Part shown: positions 1-6,502 of the stretch, one piece after another
Layout: every line of letters begins with the position of its first letter
Numbering within the stretch: the stretch's first letter is position 1
Assembly: GCA_023409265.1 (NCBI GenBank)
Contig: JAEYHZ010000034.1
Coordinates: 1-58,743, forward strand
Length of the DNA stretch: 58,743 nt
Source: Bacillota bacterium
GTDB taxonomy: Bacteria > Bacillota > Clostridia > Acetivibrionales > DSM-1351
Direction: 5' to 3'
The notes under the pieces: generated by a model
What the model was told of the DNA's origin: nothing
Database searches by the model: none
The model's input: only the letters and a program-made list of their open reading frames with translations
Position numbers and translations under genes: made by a program

Positions 1-1
1 G

Positions 2-157
2 AATGCAGGAAAACAACTTAACAAAATGGATTGGTATATCATAAAGAAATTCACATTGTGGTATAACTACAAAACGCAGAATAAAAGGCGTCATGCAGGC
101 ATCTCAAAGGTTCGTAAGATTATATATGATAACGGATTACAAAAGCTTGCAGTTTAG
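2..157 (+). CDS. Group II intron reverse transcriptase/maturase, C-terminal fragment
   Basis: This is an open frame running in from the left edge: 51 residues, then a TAG stop at 155-157. It is very basic and aromatic (KKFTLWYNYKTQNKRRHAG), as expected for the C-terminal maturase/DNA-binding tail of a group II intron-encoded protein. A domain V RNA hairpin starts about 30 bases after the stop, the normal place for one behind such an ORF. No catalytic motif is inside the window, so the assignment rests mainly on position. It is most likely the protein of the outer intron and not related to the 731-1981 protein of the inner intron. Confidence 0.55.
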   Translation, partial: NAGKQLNKMDWYIIKKFTLWYNYKTQNKRRHAGISKVRKIIYDNGLQKLAV

Positions 158-184
158 CGAATGCTGAAGGAAGAAGAATATCGG

Positions 185-219
185 AAAGCCGTGTGCGAGA
201 AAACCGCATGCACGGTTTG
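185..219 (+). ncRNA. Domain V of the outer group II intron
   Basis: The hairpin pairs CCGTG with CACGG and GCG with CGC, and carries the AGC catalytic triad at its base and a small 3'-side bulge, as in canonical domain V. It is the catalytic core of the outer intron and lies directly 5' of the inner intron's first base (221). Confidence 0.75.
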
Positions 220-730
220 AGTGTGCCATGTAAAGCTGCATGGATGATGGAGGAGGGCCCTCCGACAGGAACTTAACAGGAAGACCTGTCAAACAGGCCA
301 GTGCTGCTATGGTTAAGGTCATGGTAGTGAACGACTGGTGAAAAGGCTGTATAAAACAGTCATGTGTGATATACGAAGATGAATGAAAATGAATCGCTGA
401 AGAAGTATCGATAGCGTGAGTGCTGTCAAAACCTAGGTTTTCACAACTGGCTAGGGACAAATATGGCAGAAATCCTGTATTGCTGGCCATATGGCAGACG
501 GTATTAAGGCGACATGAGCGTATGTCAGGCATCTGTGTGGAACATGGGAACCAGTGTCAGTATGTAAATCGAAAAAGTACAAGTCGCAGAAAGACGAGGC
601 TGAAAGTAGAAAGGACTGGCACTGGGGCGGAGTCATTCGTAGTAGTGATGAAGCTTTTGTAATGAAAGCTGAGCAAAGGAATGACATTATTCAGCTGAAA
701 TCATAGAACAACTGGAAACAGGAGGATTCA

Positions 731-1981
731 ATGAAAGAAAGCAAACCTTATGAAATACCTAAAAGAAGAATACTAGAAGCCTACAGATTAGTAAAAGCAA
801 ACAGAGGAAGTGCCGGAATTGATGGTGTGAGTTTTGAAGAATTCGAAAAGCAACTGAACAACAATCTGTATAAAATTTGGAATCGAATGAGTTCGGGTAG
901 CTATCTCCCATCACCTGTTATGGCGGTAGAGATTCCGAAAAAGTCCGGTGGGACACGAAAATTGGGTATTCCCACGATAGCGGATAGAATTGCACAAATG
1001 GTGGCAAAGATGTATATCGAGCCAGTGGTTGAACCAATGTTCCATGAAGATTCCTACGGATATAGACCAAATAAATCAGCACTTGATGCAATCGGACAGG
1101 CAAGGAAAAGATGTTGGAAGTATGACTATGTCATAGAACTTGATATAAAAGGGTTGTTTGATAATATCGACCATGAATTACTTATGAAGATTGTCAATAG
1201 ACATGTGAAGGAAGAATGGATTAAGCTATACATTCTAAGATGGCTAAGGGCACCCTTTATGGAAAAACAAGGAGTGTTTACTGAAAGAACATCAGGCACG
1301 CCACAAGGTGGAGTCATAAGTCCAATACTGGCGAACATGTTTATGCATTATGTATTTGACATGTGGATGGTCAGAAATTTTCCTAATTCACCATTTGAGA
1401 GATATGCAGATGATGGAGTGATTCACTGCAAAACAGAAGAGGAAGCAATTATCATTCGAAAGGCTTTAGACGAAAGGATGAAATCCTGCAAACTAGAATT
1501 ACATCCGATGAAAACAAGAATTGTTTACTGTAAAGACAAAGACAGAACAAAGGATTATCCCATCACTGAATTTGATTTCTTGGGTTATACATTTAAAAGA
1601 GTATATATAAAGTGTAAAGATGGGGTGAAGAGAGTCAATTTTATAGCCTCTGCAAGCAAAAAGTCATGTAAAGCATTTAGAGATAAAATCAAATCTATGG
1701 AAATTCACAAATATACTGGATGCAAAATAGATATGATAGCTGAAAAACTAAACCCAATCTTGCGTGGCTGGATTAATTACTTTAGTAAATTCAATGCATC
1801 TACACTGAAATACACACTTGATTGTATCAATAGAAGACTGGTTAAATGGGCTATGTGTAAATTTAAAAGGTTTCGAGGACATCGAAGAATGACCGAGGAG
1901 TGGTTAAAAGAAGTCAGACTACGCAACGGTAATCTGTTTGCACACTGGAGTTTCAGAAGTGGATATTTTATAGTAGGTTGA
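731..1981 (+). CDS. ltrA: Group II intron reverse transcriptase/maturase (LtrA-type)
   Basis: This 416-residue intron-encoded protein helps the inner intron splice and copies it into DNA during retrohoming. The reverse transcriptase core is complete: an N-terminal RT0 region (AYRLVKANRGSAGIDG, about residues 17-32), RLGIPT-like KLGIPTIADRI, YGYRPNKSA, the acidic DIKGLFDNID segment, GTPQGGVISP and the catalytic FERYADD (about residue 230). The maturase domain follows, with FDFLGYTF, LNPILRGWINYF and a basic C-terminus ending in LFAHW. I see no HNH endonuclease motif. Translation starts at ATG 731 behind a good site (AGGAGG). The frame is undamaged and the RNA domains surround it, so the element may still be active. 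Confidence 0.92.
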   Translation: MKESKPYEIPKRRILEAYRLVKANRGSAGIDGVSFEEFEKQLNNNLYKIWNRMSSGSYLPSPVMAVEIPKKSGGTRKLGIPTIADRIAQMVAKMYIEPVVEPMFHEDSYGYRPNKSALDAIGQARKRCWKYDYVIELDIKGLFDNIDHELLMKIVNRHVKEEWIKLYILRWLRAPFMEKQGVFTERTSGTPQGGVISPILANMFMHYVFDMWMVRNFPNSPFERYADDGVIHCKTEEEAIIIRKALDERMKSCKLELHPMKTRIVYCKDKDRTKDYPITEFDFLGYTFKRVYIKCKDGVKRVNFIASASKKSCKAFRDKIKSMEIHKYTGCKIDMIAEKLNPILRGWINYFSKFNASTLKYTLDCINRRLVKWAMCKFKRFRGHRRMTEEWLKEVRLRNGNLFAHWSFRSGYFIVG

Positions 1982-1988
1982 ATAATAA

Positions 1989-2060
1989 GAGCCGGATGAA
2001 GGGAGACTTTCAAGTCCGGTTCCGTGAGAAGTTTGGGGTGAAATTCCCCTTACTTACTCG
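1989..2060 (+). ncRNA. Domains V and VI of the inner group II intron
   Basis: Domain V spans 1989-2022, with an 8-bp basal stem, an AGC triad, a 3'-side bulge and a GNRA-type GAGA loop. Domain VI (about 2024-2060) is a GGGG/CCCC hairpin with unpaired A residues near its 3' base that could serve as the branch point. They start 8 bases after the stop of the intron-encoded protein. Confidence 0.8.
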
Positions 2061-2205
2061 ACTGTAGGGGAAAGAGGGAAAGATATTAATTTTCCCTCCG
2101 ACCTACTCTACATAGAACTGGGTAGATTATTAAAATTGATATTGTAAAATATGGAAAAGTGTGTTAGTTTTTTAATTAGAGTTGTTATATTAAAAGGATT
2201 TATTT

Positions 2206-2811
2206 ATGAAAAAGATTTCTGCCATATTAATATGTTTAAGTTTTATTTTCATTTTTGTTGGTTGCAGCAGTAATAAAAACGAAAGTAAGTCTACATCGAC
2301 TGCTTCCGGGCAAAGTATTATTGATGAAAAAAAGGAAACAGATATAAATAATACAAATTCCGTACAGACTCCCGCGGATTCAAGTCGGAAGGAACAAGCT
2401 ATGAAGGATGAAAATAACGCCTCTCAAAATAAAGATAAAGTAATTGGCAAAGTTAAATTATATAAGGGCATTTATTTTGATGATAGGCGTTTCGGAGATA
2501 GCATTTTAAAAAACTATTGTGAAGTTGAAATATCCAATATAACTGAAACTTCTTTTGATTTTACTGTTTATGAAGTGAACATGTCAGATGGAGAAAAAAG
2601 TAAAAAGGTTATTTTCCTTACCAATACGGCAGTTTTTACAGACGACGGCATGAAAGCAGCTTTTTATGGAAAAAAGTATACTATTGACTTCACATTCCCC
2701 AATAAACATAATGCGGAACCCATTGTCACCGACATAGAGATATCAGGATTCGAGCCATTAGAAGGTAAAACCTATGTCAATAATGGGATACCGGGACATG
2801 AATTCGGCTAA
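2206..2811 (+). CDS. Putative lipoprotein of unknown function
   Basis: This is a 201-residue exported protein. Residues 1-20 form a lipoprotein signal peptide with a lipobox ending in FVGC, so Cys20 would be lipidated and hold the protein on the outer face of the membrane. Residues 21-75 are a low-complexity Ser/Asn/Lys/Glu linker. The remaining 125 residues contain alternating hydrophobic stretches (VKLYKGIYFDDRRFG, SFDFTVYEVN, YTIDFTF) that suggest a compact beta domain. I recognise no family. It starts at ATG 2206 behind AAAAGGAT, shortly after the twintron ends. The intron may have landed upstream of it or in its promoter region. Confidence 0.8.
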   Translation: MKKISAILICLSFIFIFVGCSSNKNESKSTSTASGQSIIDEKKETDINNTNSVQTPADSSRKEQAMKDENNASQNKDKVIGKVKLYKGIYFDDRRFGDSILKNYCEVEISNITETSFDFTVYEVNMSDGEKSKKVIFLTNTAVFTDDGMKAAFYGKKYTIDFTFPNKHNAEPIVTDIEISGFEPLEGKTYVNNGIPGHEFG

Positions 2812-2833
2812 AATATATAGTAATTCATAAAAA

Positions 2834-2878
2834 ATACTCCTTATGGTTAAAGCTTGAATTCTTAACCAAAAGGAGTAT
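2834..2878 (-). terminator. Terminator between convergent genes
   Basis: ATACTCCTT...GGTTAA pairs with TTAACC...AAGGAGTAT. On the minus strand the stem is followed by a T run, so it best serves the lysin gene. It may also stop transcription from the lipoprotein gene. Confidence 0.75.
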
Positions 2879-2959
2879 GTTCCATACGCAAAATTTTTTA
2901 CAGTGTAAGTATTTCAAAGGCTCCACATGTAAAATTTATTATAGGCTCACTTGATTTTA

Positions 2960-3835
2960 TCAGCTTATAAGAGCAATAAACGTGGAACTGTCACATATTC
3001 CGTTTGCAGGTAGCCCATTAGCGGTTTTAAATGAATTTATTGCTGCTGTCAGTCCTGAACCGAATGTTCCTGGATACTCTACACCATTTGGATTATACCC
3101 CCATAACATTACCAGAATTTCAGCTGCCGTAACCATGTATTGAGTTTCTCCGCTGGTAACATAATGATTTCCTAAAGCATTTCTTGATGTAGTACCCCAA
3201 ATTCCATCAACAACAAGACCGGCATTGTAATCTAAATTCATAGCAGTTTGTAAAACTTTAATGCCTGCCTTTTTGGTGTCAGGTCCTCTAACGCCATCTG
3301 CAGCAATGCTGGAACCGGTAAAGTTGTTTGCTTGAACCTGTCCGGCTTGTATTATTGTGTTAACACCTGAAGGGGGAGTACTACCATCGTTATATCTGAG
3401 AATACAATCCCAGGGGCTGTTATAATAGCTTCTGATACAAATTTCTTTTCCTGTTTGATCCCCTGCTTGTCCTCCGGTTGCCGTACCATTTTCATTTTGA
3501 CTCGCATGAACGATCTGTCCGTTTCCAATAAACATAGCAGTATGAGAAGATGAATTTAGCAATACATCACCACGTACCAGGCCGGAACCGCTTGATAATA
3601 CTATCGATGATATTACATTGGAAAAACCTGTGTTAAGAAAAACATTCTTCATATTACCGGTATAAGTTGCACCATTGGTTTTTACCGGTACACCGGCAGT
3701 CTGCCAGGCGGTTATGATTGCTGAAGAGCAATCATAATCACCGCGCTCTCCCCACCTATATGTCTGATCATATCCGTGGCTGTTATCATTTGCCAAATCA
3801 ATCATCCATTGTGTTGCAGTTTCAATCTTTCCCAT
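2960..3835 (-). CDS. Phage-type peptidoglycan hydrolase (NlpC/P60-like) with peptidoglycan-binding domain
   Basis: This is a 291-residue cell-wall hydrolase. The N-terminal half (about 1-150) has the papain-fold pattern of phage lysins of the Amidase_5/NlpC-P60 group: DYDCSSAIITAW with the nucleophilic Cys at about residue 36, and SSHTAMFIG with the catalytic His at about residue 98. The C-terminal part (about 165-291) resembles a peptidoglycan-binding domain: GPDTKKAGIKVLQTAMNLD, VVDGIWGTTSRNAL, INSFKTANGL and ANGICDSSTF look like two PG_binding_1-type repeats. There is no signal peptide, as for a holin-dependent endolysin. A strong site (AGGAGG) precedes ATG 3835. No phage structural genes flank it, so it is an orphan: either a prophage relic or a host autolysin. 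Confidence 0.8.
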   Translation of the reverse strand: MGKIETATQWMIDLANDNSHGYDQTYRWGERGDYDCSSAIITAWQTAGVPVKTNGATYTGNMKNVFLNTGFSNVISSIVLSSGSGLVRGDVLLNSSSHTAMFIGNGQIVHASQNENGTATGGQAGDQTGKEICIRSYYNSPWDCILRYNDGSTPPSGVNTIIQAGQVQANNFTGSSIAADGVRGPDTKKAGIKVLQTAMNLDYNAGLVVDGIWGTTSRNALGNHYVTSGETQYMVTAAEILVMLWGYNPNGVEYPGTFGSGLTAAINSFKTANGLPANGICDSSTFIALIS

Positions 3836-4353
3836 AGCAGTCCTCCTAAATGATTAATAATGGAAAAAATAAATGAATGGGACAGCAGTTTGCATGGAAT
3901 TATCCCCGACCCCGTGCGACTGAATTCAATTATTCTTTCAATATATCAGGAGTAAAAAGTTCATGATTAACAACTTATAATGGCTCCGGTATGGTTAAAA
4001 AATGATTTAATTATTGTAAATAAATAAATTGGGAAATATAGAATAATGAATTTTTAATTTTGAATCTTTTGAGCTATAACTATTATTAAAAATTGCATGA
4101 AAAATAAATGCGCATCACAAATAGACCGATAACATATGCTATCGGTCTAAATTTTATTTAATAAAATGGTAGTGGTAAAAATTATACGGTCTATTGGAAG
4201 GGAGGCTGCTCAATTAATGGGTAGCCTCCTATCCAATGGGACTTGGCCTGCGTATTAATTTAACTATTACAATTCATATTTTGCAACAAATACCCAATAT
4301 CCAATACCTAGTATTTATACTTAATACTAATACTTAATACTAATACTTAATAC
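3836..4353. other. Intergenic region with hairpins and a 13-bp tandem repeat
   Basis: No gene is visible. Two inverted repeats occur: 4123-4148 (AGACCGATA/TATCGGTCT, followed by an AT-rich stretch) and 4201-4229 (GGAGGCT/AGCCTCC). Either could end asnB transcription. Three copies of a 13-bp unit (TTAATACTAATAC) run from 4321 to 4359, and the last overlaps the asnB stop codon. Confidence 0.6.
4123..4148. terminator. Hairpin downstream of asnB
   Basis: A perfect 9-bp stem (AGACCGATA/TATCGGTCT) with an 8-base loop, followed on the plus strand by AAATTTTATTT. Its orientation is uncertain. Confidence 0.45.
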
Positions 4354-4359
4354 TCATAC
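4321..4359. repeat. 13-bp tandem repeat, three copies
   Basis: TTAATACTAATAC occurs at 4321-4333 and 4334-4346, with a one-mismatch copy at 4347-4359. The third copy overlaps the end of asnB. Confidence 0.85.
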
Positions 4360-6183
4360 CAACTTAACCCCATACTCCCTGAACCAGTAATCCAGCTGCA
4401 GCAGCCAGGCAATCAGCTGTGGGCGACCCATAAGCTGCCCGAACCACGTTATATTGCTGCCTGAACGGAGTAGTGTCAGTGCATCCTGATGGAGAATGTC
4501 CCTGAGTATAGAAGTGGGGTCAGCCATAACCTGCTCAAACATTTGAGTTACTATTCTCTCATATTCAGGGTTATGAGTTTTAGGATATGGACTCTTCTTC
4601 CTATAAAGGATTTTGTCAGGCAGATAGTCGCTCATTGCCGCCCTTAGCAGAGCTTTCTCAACCTTGTCTTTATACTTTATACTCCATGGAACATTGTAAA
4701 CGTATTCCAGAATTCTATGGTCTGAGAATGGCACCCTGACTTCAAGTCCGCTGGCCATCGACATCCTGTCCTTGCGCTCCAAAAGGCTGACCATAAACCA
4801 GTTTACAGACAGCCAGGTAGCTATCCTGCTGGTCCGCATTTCGTCAGAGTCAGTGGCGGCCAGAGGACACGCATTTTTGCTGTCCAGGTACATTTGCTTT
4901 ACAAAGTCAAAACCCAACTTGGGTTTGGCAAAATCTGAATTGAACAGAAATACTCTGGACTCTGGATCGTGTATCCAGGGGAAAAAGTCCCTGTTCAGCA
5001 TTTCCGGCTTATAGAACCATGGATAGCCTCCGAAAATTTCATCAGAGCATTCTCCACTTAGTGCAACTGTATGTCTTTTTTTAACCTCCCGGCAGTAAAA
5101 CAACAGGGAGGAGTCGATATCAGCCATACCGGGATAATCCCTGTACTTAACCGCATCGTTCAATAAATCTGCAATTTGCCGCTGACTTACGGTCAGTACC
5201 GTATGATCGGTATTTAGATAATTTGCAAGCCATACGGCATATGCATCATCACTTTCAGGCTGGAAGCTTGTTGCTTCAAAATGCTGCTTGTTTCCTTCAT
5301 ACTCAAAAGAGTAGGTGGATAGTAAGTCACCATTTTTCTTGTCAATTTTGGCAACAGCGGTTACTACTGACGAATCCAGCCCTCCTGACAAAAAAGTACA
5401 TAGAGGCACATCCGATACCAGTTGTCTTTGAATTGCATCAGTTAAATAGAAACGTGTTTTTTCAACAACTGTTTTCTCGCCGTCTTCAAGCTCATATGCT
5501 TCCAGCGACCAGTATTTATACAGACTGAGGCCGTTAAAGTCAAAGATACCGTGATGACCTGGAGAGATTTCATATATATTTTTGAAGATGCCGTTATTGG
5601 AAGGCCTCATGGGCGACAGATAAAGTATCTGCCATATACCTTCATCAGCAAGTTCAGCTTTGATTTTTGGGTGCTTTAATATAGCCTTTACTTCTGATGA
5701 GAAGATCAAGGTATTTCCAAGCTGTGTATAGAAAAACGGCTTTACTCCCATCCTGTCTCTTGAGAGATACACCCTTCTATTCTCCTCATCATATATTACA
5801 AAAGCGTATATTCCATTGAGCTTTTCTGAACAATTAAGACCCCAGATTATGTAAGAGTACAGGACAACTTCGGTATCGCAATGTGTACTGAAGGTAACAC
5901 CCGAAGTAATAAGTTCGGTGCGTAATTCATCTGCATTATATATCTCGCCATTGTAGACTATAGTATAGCTTTTCCCCTCAAATACCACAGTCATGGGCTG
6001 TAAACCGTTTTCAACGTCAATAACCGCCAGTCTGTTATGGTAGAAGCAAACATTTTCACTTCGAAAGAGACCTTTCTGATCAGGACCTCTATGAGCCAAT
6101 GTCCTGCCCATTTCACTAAGTACCTCCTGGGTTACATCTGCAGTTGAATCTTTAAAATTGATTATACCTAGAATAGAGCACAT
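4354..6183 (-). CDS. asnB: Asparagine synthetase (glutamine-hydrolysing)
   Basis: It makes asparagine and glutamate from aspartate, glutamine and ATP. The 609-residue length is normal for the family. The N-terminal glutaminase domain (about 1-200) begins MCSILGI, so Cys2 is the nucleophile after Met removal, followed by the RGPDQKG and YNGEIYN motifs. The synthetase domain (about 225-609) holds the ATP pyrophosphatase loop SGGLDSSVV and later LERKDRMSMASGLEVRVPF. The ribosome site before ATG 6183 is GGAGGAA. It is transcribed alone, leftward. Its leader (6184-6350) has a terminator overlapped by an ANTAR-type hairpin, which links asnB to the nitrogen regulon around 14-25 kb. Confidence 0.95.
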   Translation of the reverse strand: MCSILGIINFKDSTADVTQEVLSEMGRTLAHRGPDQKGLFRSENVCFYHNRLAVIDVENGLQPMTVVFEGKSYTIVYNGEIYNADELRTELITSGVTFSTHCDTEVVLYSYIIWGLNCSEKLNGIYAFVIYDEENRRVYLSRDRMGVKPFFYTQLGNTLIFSSEVKAILKHPKIKAELADEGIWQILYLSPMRPSNNGIFKNIYEISPGHHGIFDFNGLSLYKYWSLEAYELEDGEKTVVEKTRFYLTDAIQRQLVSDVPLCTFLSGGLDSSVVTAVAKIDKKNGDLLSTYSFEYEGNKQHFEATSFQPESDDAYAVWLANYLNTDHTVLTVSQRQIADLLNDAVKYRDYPGMADIDSSLLFYCREVKKRHTVALSGECSDEIFGGYPWFYKPEMLNRDFFPWIHDPESRVFLFNSDFAKPKLGFDFVKQMYLDSKNACPLAATDSDEMRTSRIATWLSVNWFMVSLLERKDRMSMASGLEVRVPFSDHRILEYVYNVPWSIKYKDKVEKALLRAAMSDYLPDKILYRKKSPYPKTHNPEYERIVTQMFEQVMADPTSILRDILHQDALTLLRSGSNITWFGQLMGRPQLIAWLLQLDYWFREYGVKLV

Positions 6184-6228
6184 AAAAATTCCTCCAAAGT
6201 AACTGAAATATCAGTATTGCAAAAACAA

Positions 6229-6290
6229 AAGGACAAATCTCATACTTAAGTCAATTACAAAGCTCTAATTGACCAGACTTCATTGTCCTT
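6229..6290 (-). terminator. Attenuator in the asnB leader
   Basis: Reading leftward, AAGGACAA (6290-6283) pairs with TTGTCCTT (6236-6229), and the T-rich tract TTTTGTTTTT follows at 6230-6221. An inner hairpin, GTCAATTA/TAATTGAC (6273-6266 with 6257-6250), closes the large loop. It lies between the candidate promoter and asnB, so it is an attenuator rather than an end-of-gene terminator. Confidence 0.65.
6275..6288 (-). promoter_or_regulatory. ANTAR-type hairpin in the asnB leader (loop AATGAA)
   Basis: On the minus strand GGAC pairs with GTCT (one G-U pair) around the six-base loop AATGAA, which has A at position 1 and G at position 4. Its 5' arm is part of the terminator's 5' arm, so the two structures exclude each other. 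I cannot find a clear first hairpin of the usual ANTAR pair upstream. Confidence 0.55.
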
Positions 6291-6502
6291 CAAACCCAAG
6301 TAAAAAGTTAATCTCAAAGTTGTTAAGCGGGAATTGAACTTTTCACTCTATTCATTATATGAAGCCAGCAGGTCCATAGTGCATAATACTGATAGTTTTT
6401 AGTTGATTTTTTATAGTTTTACATATTTTTTATATATGTAATAGTGCAGATTTTTAGTATACTCTGTATTATGTCACTTAATTATTCTTAGGGAGAGGAA
6501 AA

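Larger units (their letters stand above)
221..2062 (+). mobile_element. Inner group II intron, apparently complete (1842 bp)
   Basis: The 5' end reads GTGTG at 221-225, matching the group II consensus GUGYG. The 3' end is CTCGAC at 2057-2062. Domain V lies at 1989-2022: GAGCCGGA pairs with TCCGGTTC, and GAAGG pairs with CTTTC under a GAGA tetraloop. Domain VI lies at about 2024-2060 (GGGG/CCCC stem). The ORF at 731-1981 is in the domain IV position. Removing 221-2062 brings the outer domain V next to the outer domain VI. The six bases before the insertion (GTTTGA, 215-220) can pair with TCAAAC at 289-294, which sits in the loop of a CCTG/CAGG hairpin. A second candidate, TCAAA, is at 426-430. 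Either could be EBS1. Confidence 0.8.
1..2111 (+). mobile_element. Outer group II intron (3' part), interrupted by an inner intron
   Basis: The window opens inside a group II intron. Its reverse transcriptase tail ends at 157. A domain V hairpin follows at about 185-219, with the AGC triad, CCGTG/CACGG pairing and a two-base bulge. The partner domain VI is not next to it. It lies at 2064-2106, where GTAGG (2064-2068) pairs with CCTAC (2102-2106) around an AGGGAAA/TTTTCCCT stem, and the intron ends near 2111 in a typical CTAC. Bases 221-2062 between the two domains are a second complete intron. The 5' part lies outside the window, so the outer intron's length and target gene cannot be read. 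Confidence 0.75.

Noticed and set aside
731..1981. Retron or CRISPR-associated reverse transcriptase
   Set aside because: The maturase domain and the flanking group II domains V and VI identify it as an intron-encoded protein.
2960..3835. Prophage region
   Set aside because: No integrase, capsid, tail or holin genes and no attachment repeats surround the lysin.
6184..6350. T-box riboswitch before asnB
   Set aside because: No antiterminator box with a GGUGG-type core and no specifier-loop arrangement could be found; the hexaloop hairpin and terminator explain the structure better.
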